Source: Arthrinium phaeospermum
Taxonomy: Eukaryota > Ascomycota > Sordariomycetes > Amphisphaeriales > Apiosporaceae
DNA: 64,000 nt
Reading direction: 5' to 3'
NCBI GenBank assembly: GCA_006503535.1
Contig: QYRS01000002.1
Location: 1,550,001-1,614,000, forward strand
The notes under the pieces are model-generated. The model was not told where the DNA came from. It saw only the letters and a program-made list of their open reading frames with translations, and did no database searches. Position numbers and translations under genes: made by a program. Positions 34,351-46,145 of this stretch are shown here, piece by piece. How positions within the stretch are numbered: the stretch's first letter is position 1; every line of letters starts with the position of its first letter.

Positions 34351-36406
34351 CTTGTGCACGCGATGGCCGCTATGAAGATGGCGCAGTCCTAAACCCCAAA
34401 TCAGCAGATGCAATAGACGAGTGACTCCAAGTTGTTGTGCAAGTAGAGGTTACGGTGTCTGTTTACAGCCTAACCGGGTTCAGTAGCATTGTAGAGAGAG
34501 GGAGAGGCGGGAAGAAGAAAAGAAAAAAAAAAGCCGAGTTTAGATCTTACCAATTCTTCGGATATGGTTCAAATCCTATAATCACATACAGCTTCGTAGG
34601 TGTGCAGGAAAATAGGAAAGGACTGGATGGTATCCCCCTTGAGTTGGTGGTTGAAAACTATTGTTGATGGTTCTGGCGGGCTAGATGAATGCTTTGACAA
34701 TGGTGACTAGGGTGGCTCTAGATGGCCTCGATGATTGTCCCAGCACCCCGGAAACAGACAATATGAAGGTGCATTCAGAAAAGTCCGAAGCCCATTTGTG
34801 TCAAGACTGCCGGACACGGACACGGCAGAGACAATGCAGCTTCAAGTGCACACAAAGGCCGACTGATCGGGAGGCGGCTCTGACTTCCTCCACCAAGGCG
34901 ACTTCGAGCGAGCTCAAGACATGCAAATAAGCTTGGTACCAGACCAACGCACAGCACCAGGTCGATGGTTCGGGACGCTGTTTCGGGGGATTGGCTGGAG
35001 AGGTCAAAGAAAAGGCTGGAATGTGGACTGAATTATGGATTGTCGCATCATTTCCCGTTGCTCTTTGTCGTGCTTCGATGGTATCTGCCAATCCAGGAAT
35101 GCGAATTGCGCCGGGGTGGACTTGCCTCTAGTCGCGTTCGGCGGGCTCTGGGGCGCGCGCGTCTCGGCGTGGCTGATGGAGAGTGAACTAGACCCCGTAG
35201 AAGGAGGCTTTTTGGGCAGCATCCACGTGACCTGAAATCGAAGATGGGTTTTCGGTAGGTGACCCTCTTCCGATTGCGAATGCGGAGAGATACCGAGGAC
35301 GCGAGCTCGACAACTACATCGAAATTGTTCCAGGAGCTGGTTCTCGACGTTTGTTTATTTGCTGAGGAGGATCTGTATTCATCCTTTGCAAACATAATCA
35401 AGGCCATCTCTTTTACATTTGTAATGCCAATCGAATCCAGTCTTGTTTTGGACGTGCATTCTGGTTATCTGAAATACAAAGCATACCGACGATAACTTAC
35501 AACCAAACCAAGTCAAATATCTGTTTTGACGGCCTCTGCCGATAATCAGAATATGGTTACAAGCACTTGCTGGACTTCCAAGTTTGTAGCGGGGGAAAAA
35601 GGATTTGAAAGCTTCGAGAGGGAAATGTATTGGGAGCTGGTGGTGGTGTGCATGTGGTCTAGATGCGCTTAGTAGATCCCAAACCCAACCTTACATCTTT
35701 CTCAACCTTTACCAGGGTCTGCCAAGTTTTTCCCAGAATAACGCTGCCGATGCGCCAAGTCAAGCGACGCTGCTGGGCTCAACTAGCACGGGCGGTGAGA
35801 TGATGGACATTGAGCCGTTCAGAGGGCCGTTTAATAAGATAGTCAAGTCGGGAGGTGGCATCATTGTCGGACCCCTGGAGATCCCTGGTCATCCCTGGTC
35901 ATCCCTGGTTGCGCGTCCAACCAGATGCCTTGATTCTGCTGGAGGGGCCACGGGGAGCTTAGACGAAGCTGAAGATGTACTGTTTAGCTGGGCCATGCAC
36001 GGAGTAGGTACATGCTGTGGCTAACGGGAAGTGAACAAACAGCAAGCTTCTAGCGAATTGACGAGGGCCCCATTTTAGCCATTGCAGCTTGGTGGGCAGT
36101 GGATGGTGGATCGACTATCCGGAAACCCCCACCAACCTTGTGTGTCTGAAGCAAGCAGAAGGTGATCGTAACGAGATTTGGAATAGACGTTACTGCGCTG
36201 TGCCAGATGGAAATGAGACTGAGCAGGCAGTTAATCTAAAGGTAACCATCCTAGTGCACCTGAGCTGCTGTCACCTCCCCTCTCGACATATTTGTTTTAT
36301 TTCTCCTGTTGCTCTACAATCTTTCTCTCTTATCCCATCGCATCCTCCCCTCGATCCTCATCTCTGCCCCGCACACAATCGCATACAGAATACACATTGC
36401 GTCAAG
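34351..36406. other. Divergent intergenic region (SUN / GAL10 promoters)
   Basis: About 2 kb. It contains a purine-rich tract near 34496-34530 and a three-fold 10-bp repeat at ~35880. The last ~150 bp is the CT-rich leader of the epimerase. A minus-strand ORF at 35004-35222 (72 aa) has decent composition but no recognisable domain. Confidence 0.5.
35880..35909. repeat. Three tandem copies of a 10-mer
   Basis: ATCCCTGGTC appears as two perfect copies plus a third ending in T instead of C. Function unknown. Confidence 0.85.
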
Positions 36407-37883
<1,477 letters not shown>

Positions 37884-39541
37884 ATTCGAGGAGACTGCGC
37901 TAGCTGGATAGAAGAACTTGGTCAAGGAAGCATGGGGAAGTGCAGTAGAACTGGGCTATCTGATATACATAAACAGCATTAAAAGAATAGACAAAATCAA
38001 GACCAATCCAACCCATTCTATGTAGTCCTAGCTGGCGCTTCTTGCTGACAATATCACAATAGATGCATGTTGAAGCCTGCAGTGACTGGGATACGATATC
38101 AAAAATGGGGCCAAGCATACATCATCGCGACCACCAACTGGGTAACGGGGGTGGGCAGTCCAAGCGCTCGGCGCATCTGTATCCGCAGGCCGGCTGTCCC
38201 CGTCCTCAGAGCTACTTTGTCGTCGTTTCAGTGTTTCAGCGCTCAGAAAGGTCCCATTGATAAGCCCACCATCACGTCAGATGTCAAGAGCCCGTCCCTA
38301 GGTCCAGGCTGGTAAGATTAATACAAGACCCCCCCGGGATGTGAACGATCGGGTTGCACGACAGGAAATCATGGCTGCGCGCATATTGGGGAGCAAGCAA
38401 CAAAGGGCAATTCTGGCAGAATTGAGGTGCCGATCCTGCCACGTAAGCCAACGCGCATGCATGTCGCGATTTGGTTCCTGCGTTCCCCTTGGCCAGCCTT
38501 TTCTCATAAACTACAGACTTCTGCTCGGGGGCATCCCAATTGAATACCTACACAAGTGTGTGTGTGTGTGTGTGTGTGTGGATGTGGGCAGGCTGGGACA
38601 GGCGCTGGGCGAGCACAGGCTTGCGCAAACCATGATGGCATATTCGAGGCGCAGCGGAATCGCGACTCAGGACGCGGCAAATGGATACGAGTGTCGGCGA
38701 GCGGGACGGGTTGATTTGGGCAGGACAGGACTGGCCAATTATTGAAGGCTAGCAGGACGGGCGGACAGGGTCGAAAGCGTGGTTGGTCGATGCGCGCATA
38801 CCTGAAATCAAGCAGGTCGCCAATTCTGTCCACTGCCTTTTCAATATTCTCCACTGGGAGCGACCTAACGCCGCGGCGGTAGTGCGATCGTTTTGGGTGT
38901 GGCTCAACCCTGCTGTCTCGAAGAGTTCGTCAATGCGACTCTTAATTTTGTAGAGCTTGAAGCAACCCGAGCGCCTGTCGTCTCGTGTTCTCCTTTCACC
39001 CCAACCAAGCGTGTGCTGTTTTTCTTCTTTCCCCAGCCACATGTGTACGACGATCAGTTGCCTTTTTGCTGACTGATGAATTGAAGCCGTGGGATTGTCT
39101 CTATTCAACCTTTCGTTTTTTTAATATCCTGGTGTTGCCAGCCAGCCGCTTTACCACTCCCTTTCTTACTTGTCACCCGCTTACCCGGGGTCGACCTGGG
39201 ATATACCTCCTTGCAAACCCAATCGCAGACAGCCCCTAAAAGCGACTACTGCATAAGACTTGCTTCCGGCCCCCGGGCTCCATAACTCACGAGGCTGCCT
39301 GTGACATGCGAGGTATCCCGGACTTTTCATCACCTGTTATGTATGCCTTAGACGTCTGCCGGCCTTGAGCCTAATTCTGATAACGCCGTTTCCTACGTCG
39401 TACTGCCTGCCCTTAACATCCTCTCTTTCCAACTTTCTGCGTACTACTCATACTGGTCGCACATACCATCGGTTTTGAGAGGCTTTCTTCAAACAACCAG
39501 GCTGCAGTATTCTCTGGGCTACGCCGGGGGTCGACGGCGGT
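37884..39541. other. Intergenic with a GT microsatellite
   Basis: About 1.66 kb between the epimerase and the ankyrin gene, both on the + strand. No supported gene; it has a (GT)n tract near 38557-38580 and a pyrimidine-rich stretch before 39100. Confidence 0.5.
38557..38580. repeat. (GT)n microsatellite
   Basis: About eleven to twelve uninterrupted GT units follow CACAA and precede GATGTGG. Confidence 0.9.
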
Positions 39542-42500
39542 ATGGAGCATGCATCGGCCGCGGAAATCGGCCAAAGCCGCCTCCAAGCGCTCGGCCAGGA
39601 ATGGGGCATAGAGGCTTATTTGCCCCCAGACCCTTTGACGCGGCCGGAGACGCCACCATCGTACCAGACGGAGAGCGATGATGCCCTGGCCGAGGAGCTC
39701 TTGAAGCGCCAACGCATGTCAGAGTCGCATGGCTCTCATGGGAAAGTCGGCTTGTCGCGAGCCTTTACAACGAAGAAGAAAAATTGGGAATACAAGGAAA
39801 TATATAATGCCCTAACCACCCATGTCACCAATAAGGGCGCCCCAGGCGTCGCCCAGGCTCTTATCGCCAAGTTGAACTTGGTTGGTGGTAATGTCAATCT
39901 GGCGCAGAAGAGCCGGACGAGTCTGTTGACACGAAGGAAGAGCCTGGACCTAGCAGAGCGAAGTCAAGTCCTACAGCGGGCAGTAGAGAACGGCCAAAGA
40001 GAAATGGTCGAGGTACTGCTGCCTTTCGCGGATGCACTCAGTCTTGATACTGCGTTACCCATTGCCTTCCAGAACCAGGACACATCACTCGCTATGCTCT
40101 TGATCAGCTACGGCGCCAGCGTGGCGTCAACAGAAGAATGCCAGGACGCCTTCAGGCGGATATGCGCACAGGGCGGGAACGCTGATCTTGTTTCCATAGT
40201 GTTGGCGTCGGAGGGGCGGCCAGCGCAAGAGTGTGTTTCGCAGTGCATGGTCGATGCCGCCAGAGCTGGCTGTTTAGGCACCGTCATGGCTCTGAGTCAA
40301 TCAACCGCCGATGGAAACCACGATGGTGCAGCAGCACTAAAGACGGCGATTGGCCTCGGACGCAGGGACATCGCACTGGCGATATTACTGGGCCAAAAGC
40401 CTCCCGGCGAGCCGGGACTGAGCGACGCCTTCGAACAGTTGATGCATCACCAGAACATCAACGCAAATGAGAAGACTACGTTGGCCGAGGTGTTGCTGTG
40501 TGCTGGTTCTGGAGGAGATTCTGTCGCTCGAGCCTTAGTACATGCGAGTGCGATCGATTACCTCGACATGGTTCATCTGCTTGTCCAATACGATGCGTCA
40601 ATAGAATACGACAATGCAGTCGCCCTTAAGAGGGCCATATCCAACCGCAAGATGGACCTGGTCGAGATCCTTCTGAACGGAACTGCGCCCCTGAATCCCA
40701 CTCTGGCCTCCGAATGCGTCGCAGCAATGCCCAAGAAGATGAGATTCGAAGACCGACAAAAGCTGTTGGACCTTCTTCTTCGAAGGGGTGCTAGTGGAGA
40801 GGCGCTAGACGAGGCGCTGGTTGACGCAGCTGAGGCTGGAGATGCCGAGTCAGCAAAACTACTGGTCACGGGCCAATTTCCGGGCAAGGTTGTCGGCGAC
40901 CGTAGTCTGAAGCGAGGCCCTCGGAGCATGGTCTTTGAGAGACACGAGGTGGCGTCAGCAGATCACAAGGGGGCGTTGGCATTGCAGCTTGCTGTAAAAC
41001 AGAGCAATGTGCCGATAATGAAAGTCATATTAGCCAACCGGCCTCCTACCAACGAAGCAATGGCCCAAGTATTTCCCAGTGTGCGGAACCTGCCCCGCTT
41101 GGAAAGATATCAGATGACAGAGGCCTTTCTCGCCGCCGGTGTCTCAGGTCCCTCCGTTCATTCCGCTCTGCAAAATGTAGTGGATGAGCTACCACCTCAC
41201 CGCGATGATCGTCTAGTCGCCCTCCTGCTTCGTTCGAACGCCGATGTCAACTTCAACGAGGGAGCCGCCATCACTGCAGCCATCTCACAAAAAGACATGA
41301 GCCTATTCACTCGCCTAATGAGGAGCAACCCAACCCCTACGACAGCGGCTAAGGCACTGCCGTTGTCCATGATGGTCAACAACCTAGACAAGAGGCTACG
41401 CATGGTCTCGCAGCTCCTAGCTGCCGGAGGTGGGCAAGACGCCGCCCAGGTTTCTGCCGCGGTTGACAAACTGTTACAGACTAAACCGATCGACAAGGCT
41501 CTCCTAAAAGTTTTATTGGAGCAGGGGAACGTGGACATGAACACCCGCGATGGCATGGGTGTGATTTATGCCACGCAAGACTCAGATCCTGAAATCTTGC
41601 AGCTCGTCCTCGATTTGGGACAGCCAAATGCCCAGACCGTAGAAAAGGCCATGCAACACCTTTCCAGCTTCCCTTCCGGCGCGTCCAAAGCTGAAAAGTT
41701 GGGCGCACTTCTCCGGAAAGCTCAATCCCCGGAGGTCATCAGCAAGCTTCTCGTAGAGGAGGTACATACTATTGTCAAGATGCCACTCGAAGAACGCACC
41801 ATGTCTGTCGCGCGGACTCTGTTAGCCAACGGCGCCGACATCAATGCATACAACGGCGAAGCACTGTGTCGTGCAATTGCTTCTGCGGATACACCAGTGG
41901 TGGACCTCCTCTTCCGGGCTTGTCCCAGTCCCCACACTCTGTCATTCGCTATGCCTCATGCACTACGCATCAAAGACCCAATGGATCGCCTAACCTTCGC
42001 GCAGAGGATCTTGGAAGGTGGTATACCCCCAGCCGAGGTCAACCGCGCATTGGTCTTTGCTGTGAACACTTACCCAGATGATATACCCCTCATCAACGCT
42101 TTGCTGTCATTTGCAGACACCAACGATGGCGCGGCTTTAATCGAAGCAATCAAGGGAGAAAGCCAGGATGTGGTCGAGTTGATCCTGGGGAAGAAGAAGT
42201 TCTCGTCAGAAATACTGAACCATAGTTTTACGCAAGCAACCAAGGGGAAGAACAGGAGACAGCGCAGTATATCCTGCGGTAGCCTACTCAAAGCGGGAGC
42301 GTCGGGGGAGGTCGTCTCTGATGCACTGCTTGCAGCAGCTACGGATGGCGATTTAGAGCTCGGCACGATAATCGTTCAGAACGGAGGAAGCATCGAACAT
42401 AAGGATGGCCAGGCTATCGTGGAAGCTTGCAGGTCAGGGGCAACGAGCGTACTGGGCATGCTCCTCTCTGGCGAGGGCCAGCTCGCACAGCCGGTCTTAC

Positions 42501-45085
42501 AAAAGGGGTTTCAGGCGGCCACAGAGATATCTGATCTGGAGAAGCGAGCCGATATCTTCAAACTGCTTCTTCAGCAAGGCGTCAGTGGCGAAGTTGTAGA
42601 TGCTCAGCTCATCTCGGCAGCGAGGTATGGCGACGCCGGTACCAGCTTATTGAAGCTTCTCCTGGCATATGGAGCGAGCCCCGACTACAAGAACGGCGAG
42701 GCCGTGGCAATGGCTATCAAGAGTGCTTTCCTCGCCAATCTCGAGATGCTCTTGGGTATCGTTGAGGTCGGGGGAAAGCAGAAGAAGCCGTCTTCGGCCA
42801 CGCTGGTACGCGCAATAGATTCCTGCTGGAACCTTAGCAGGGATACACGATACACGGTCATGACATGGATATTCCAAGCTGGCAAGCCTGTTCCGAGCAC
42901 TCTGCATAATGCTCTCGGCAGGGTCGTCAACGAAGAAGACCCCGAAGAAAGATTAATACAGCTACTAGTCGCAAATCGGGCAAGTCCTGCGGCCAACGGA
43001 TGCCAAACTTTGATCGACGGCACGCGTACGTTGCCGCCGTCAATATTCGCTCACCTTTTGGAATCGAAAGTCACTCGCGAGGATGCGTCCGAGGTATTCA
43101 AGCAAGCCTTTGCCCTCGACAACGTCGAATCCTGGCTTTCGAACACGGGCCTGGAAATAGCCCGTCTGCTCCTAAAGAAAGGAGCGTTCGGCAACGGCGT
43201 TTCCTCCGCATTTGCAGCAATACTTAGCATATACGCGAAAGATCCAGGGAATCTGACCCAGAGCTTCATGGAGCTACTGCTGGCACACGATGCGGATATC
43301 AACTTCAATCGAGGTGAAGCGCTGCAGATGGCTGCATCTCAGGGGAAACCTGATCTGGTGCGAAGACTTCTCCAGCAGAAACCAAATGCCGAAACGCTCA
43401 CCCTGGCAATTCGTCGGATATTTGATTCCGATACAACAGAGGACGAGATCTGTGAGCTCATTCAACTCCTCGCAGGATACAGCGAGGGCGAGGATCGGGT
43501 GGATGTCATGTTTACCTACCCTGACTCGGAACCCGTCGTTTTTCGGGCGCTCACGCGGTTTCCTCGATCGACCGCAATTCTCCAAGCATTGCTGGATGCT
43601 GGCTACTATCATGATCAAATGATCAGCCATCAAGTCATACCCGAAGTCGAGGAGAATGAGCCGGTCACGCTCCTTACATGGGCTCTTTTGCAACCGCAAA
43701 AGAAAATCAGCAGTGCTGTCATCATTCTGTTGATTGACCGGGGTGCAAAGGTCAATTTCGAGACTCGCGTAACACGCGTCACACCCCTCATGCTGGCGAT
43801 CGACGCTCGGCGCCAGGATATCGTGAAGGCGCTGCTCTTAGCAGGAGCGGAGGTGGACATAACGGACGCGACGGGGCGATCACCGCTGTCCACGGCCTCT
43901 GCAATTGGCGGAGATCTGGCCATCACCATGATGTCCAACTTGCTCGCTGCAGGTGCCTCGAGAAACGATGGCTCATTGCACAATGCCGCCCGCGAGCTCA
44001 ATGTGCAAGCTATGCAGATACTGGTGGAATACAGACATGACCCCGACTTTCCTAGTCCTCAGCATGGCGGCCGTAGCGCTTTGGGCGAGCTGTGCCTCCA
44101 CGCTGCCGATATTGGCCCAATCACGGCCATCAAGGAGAAGGCCATGGAACGGGCGATCAATTTTCTTCTTCAAGATTCCGATATCACTGTCCAAACCGAT
44201 GGCAAATCCGTACTCCTACTGGCACTCGAATCAGTCGACCCCCTTACAACTACCAAAGTCTTACTCCGGGCAGATATGTGGAAGTACATTAACAAACCTT
44301 TCAATCAGTACACTGATGGCACATTCACATATTCACCTACACAATATGTCTCGCGTGTCATGCCACAGACAGATACTACTCCTCAGTTGCTTACCCTCCT
44401 CAAGGCCAACCGTGGTACCGATGTTTACTATGCCAACTCCGGCCCTCAGCCAGAAGGTGCAGTGGGTATGCCCGAGACTGTCCTTTCGGCGGAGCAGGAG
44501 CGCAGAGCACGATTGGATCGTGCGGCAAGGGAGGGCGAAGACCATGCAGCTTCTATTGCACGACAGAAAGAGCTTGCCGCGGTTCAAGCTCAGATATGGG
44601 CCGCCCAAGCTGAATTGGAAGATATACGCAAGAAACGCGCCCATAGCGAAGAGCTATCAGCTATACAGGAGCGGGCTCACGTGGAGGAACAGCTGTTTGC
44701 CAAGGCCATGGCTCAGCAACGTGCCAGGCAGACGGAAGAGGTCATGCACCAGCAGGCCCTTACCGACGCAAATGTCCGCCGCGCGCGCGACGTCGGTAAT
44801 ACCGAATTGGCGCTCGAGAACCAGCGGCAGAGCCGGATGCTGGAATGGGAGCGCGACCTGGGGAACGAGCGAGTTGGCAACGCCAACCAGCTCAGTAGCA
44901 TTCGGTTGCGAGAACGCGAGGAGATGGACCGGTTCGACAAGGGCGCCGATGGGCGCTTCCGGGACCGTATACGCGAGCAGAAGAAGCTGGTCGACAGCCA
45001 GAACAACCTCGCGACCAACTTGGGAGGCCAGGGCCAGGCGGCCCGCAGACAGCAGATTGGTTACGTCTCTGGCGAACTGGATTGA
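39542..45085 (+). CDS. Very large ankyrin-repeat protein with C-terminal coiled coil
   Basis: A single uninterrupted exon encodes 1847 aa. Residues ~1-110 are a non-repetitive leader with a Ser/Glu-rich part. From ~130 to ~1540 the protein consists of irregular ~33-residue units of the form 'A(A/I).xG....V..LL..GA', for example AVENGQREMVEVLL, AIGLGRRDIALAILL, LLLSNADVNFNEGAAITAAI, LLANGADINAYNGEALCRAI, LLLAHDADINFNRGEALQMAA and, most canonical, VTPLMLAIDARRQDIVKALLLAGAEVDITDATGRSPL (about 1410-1450). Residues ~1640-1830 are a charged Gln/Glu/Arg-rich coiled coil (QERRARLDRAAREGE, HVEEQLFAKAMAQQRARQTEEV). No signal peptide, membrane helix, NACHT or kinase domain is visible. It is presumably a cytosolic or nuclear scaffold. 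I do not recognise a named orthologue. Confidence 0.9.
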   Translation: MEHASAAEIGQSRLQALGQEWGIEAYLPPDPLTRPETPPSYQTESDDALAEELLKRQRMSESHGSHGKVGLSRAFTTKKKNWEYKEIYNALTTHVTNKGAPGVAQALIAKLNLVGGNVNLAQKSRTSLLTRRKSLDLAERSQVLQRAVENGQREMVEVLLPFADALSLDTALPIAFQNQDTSLAMLLISYGASVASTEECQDAFRRICAQGGNADLVSIVLASEGRPAQECVSQCMVDAARAGCLGTVMALSQSTADGNHDGAAALKTAIGLGRRDIALAILLGQKPPGEPGLSDAFEQLMHHQNINANEKTTLAEVLLCAGSGGDSVARALVHASAIDYLDMVHLLVQYDASIEYDNAVALKRAISNRKMDLVEILLNGTAPLNPTLASECVAAMPKKMRFEDRQKLLDLLLRRGASGEALDEALVDAAEAGDAESAKLLVTGQFPGKVVGDRSLKRGPRSMVFERHEVASADHKGALALQLAVKQSNVPIMKVILANRPPTNEAMAQVFPSVRNLPRLERYQMTEAFLAAGVSGPSVHSALQNVVDELPPHRDDRLVALLLRSNADVNFNEGAAITAAISQKDMSLFTRLMRSNPTPTTAAKALPLSMMVNNLDKRLRMVSQLLAAGGGQDAAQVSAAVDKLLQTKPIDKALLKVLLEQGNVDMNTRDGMGVIYATQDSDPEILQLVLDLGQPNAQTVEKAMQHLSSFPSGASKAEKLGALLRKAQSPEVISKLLVEEVHTIVKMPLEERTMSVARTLLANGADINAYNGEALCRAIASADTPVVDLLFRACPSPHTLSFAMPHALRIKDPMDRLTFAQRILEGGIPPAEVNRALVFAVNTYPDDIPLINALLSFADTNDGAALIEAIKGESQDVVELILGKKKFSSEILNHSFTQATKGKNRRQRSISCGSLLKAGASGEVVSDALLAAATDGDLELGTIIVQNGGSIEHKDGQAIVEACRSGATSVLGMLLSGEGQLAQPVLQKGFQAATEISDLEKRADIFKLLLQQGVSGEVVDAQLISAARYGDAGTSLLKLLLAYGASPDYKNGEAVAMAIKSAFLANLEMLLGIVEVGGKQKKPSSATLVRAIDSCWNLSRDTRYTVMTWIFQAGKPVPSTLHNALGRVVNEEDPEERLIQLLVANRASPAANGCQTLIDGTRTLPPSIFAHLLESKVTREDASEVFKQAFALDNVESWLSNTGLEIARLLLKKGAFGNGVSSAFAAILSIYAKDPGNLTQSFMELLLAHDADINFNRGEALQMAASQGKPDLVRRLLQQKPNAETLTLAIRRIFDSDTTEDEICELIQLLAGYSEGEDRVDVMFTYPDSEPVVFRALTRFPRSTAILQALLDAGYYHDQMISHQVIPEVEENEPVTLLTWALLQPQKKISSAVIILLIDRGAKVNFETRVTRVTPLMLAIDARRQDIVKALLLAGAEVDITDATGRSPLSTASAIGGDLAITMMSNLLAAGASRNDGSLHNAARELNVQAMQILVEYRHDPDFPSPQHGGRSALGELCLHAADIGPITAIKEKAMERAINFLLQDSDITVQTDGKSVLLLALESVDPLTTTKVLLRADMWKYINKPFNQYTDGTFTYSPTQYVSRVMPQTDTTPQLLTLLKANRGTDVYYANSGPQPEGAVGMPETVLSAEQERRARLDRAAREGEDHAASIARQKELAAVQAQIWAAQAELEDIRKKRAHSEELSAIQERAHVEEQLFAKAMAQQRARQTEEVMHQQALTDANVRRARDVGNTELALENQRQSRMLEWERDLGNERVGNANQLSSIRLREREEMDRFDKGADGRFRDRIREQKKLVDSQNNLATNLGGQGQAARRQQIGYVSGELD

Positions 45086-46145
45086 TCAGTAAACATATTA
45101 ATATTATTAGGGGGGGTTTACCATGCATATAGCGAAGCTTTTGGGGGAGGGGGGCGAGATAAGCGTTCATTTCAATGTCATTTACGATACCAATCTCCTG
45201 CACGTCTATAGTACACACCACACCTGCATGCACTATACTGAACAGCTATTGATTCATGTGAAGACGCAACTCTACGCCACAGTATACCAAGATACTAGCC
45301 GCTTCCCAGGCTTTGACAGTGGCGGGCGGCTAGAAAAGGCCGATGAAGATCTCGGCATGCCCATCTGGCCATCCGGGTAGATGTGAGACTGCATGGTACC
45401 TTCCCGAAATCGAGCGTGACGTGCCAGTTCAGCGTTGCGTTGGAGAATGACGACTGTCTCGAATGAAGAAGGTGGCAACCGCCTGTGGCGGAACAATGCG
45501 GGGGCGGCTGACTTGGCAAGCGTGGTGTCATCTTGCACAATGCCACCATGCCACTTCAAATGCTTGAATCAGTTGGCGGCAAGTGTTTGCAGAGGTCATG
45601 AGGGCGGGAGGAACTTAGCACCGGGCATCGCAGCAAACGGCAGGAGCCATGCCGGGATGGGTGTGGCAGGCTTTTTGGGCGCCAAGCACGCGAACTGCCG
45701 CAATCTTCCCGCTTGCCGACAGCAGTCGCACTCGAAGGGCTTGGCACCTACCACAAGTGGAAGTGGCCCGCGACTGTACGCCGCATGGCCAAGACGCTAC
45801 GTAGATTGCACTGCATCTCGCCCACTGCGACCTGATAACGCTGGGACATCGTCGGCTCGCTTATACCGCTTCTCTCTATCGACCATGTAACCCTGTGCTC
45901 GGTATCTTCACGAGGCCGCTGAAGACGCAAGGATGGACCAGGGCTATGGCGCAAATGTCGGTCGGGATGTGGCATGCGAGGGCAGAAGAATCGCGTATAT
46001 ATGGATCTCCGTTCCTCACGATGCCAGCCAAGTCTGACTCTTGTCTCTGCGTGAGAGTGTGAGTGCGAAGATCTTCTCGTGCGTTCTCCCAGTACAGTCA
46101 TTCCTGTCTACCCATCCCCCGCCAACTTTGTTCCACATCATCACC
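45086..46145. other. Intergenic
   Basis: About 1.06 kb with no supported gene. It carries the promoter of the secreted protein downstream, including a TATA-like site. Confidence 0.5.
45993..46001 (+). promoter_or_regulatory. Putative TATA box of the secreted protein gene
   Basis: GTATATATGG lies about 145 bp before the ATG at 46146 and is the only strong TATA match in that leader. Confidence 0.4.

Noticed and set aside
34555..34585. GGTTCAAATCC (B-box-like) on the + strand
   Set aside because: Flanking bases do not form a T-stem and upstream sequence is a purine tract, not a tRNA body.
35004..35222. 72 aa minus-strand ORF (MLPKKPPSTGSSSLS...)
   Set aside because: Composition is plausible and it is GC-rich, but there is no domain, no splice continuation found and no homologue I recognise; it may be upstream leader of the SUN gene.
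45435..45890. 151 aa + strand ORF upstream of the secreted protein
   Set aside because: No start context, domain or codon bias; overlaps competing ORFs on the other strand.
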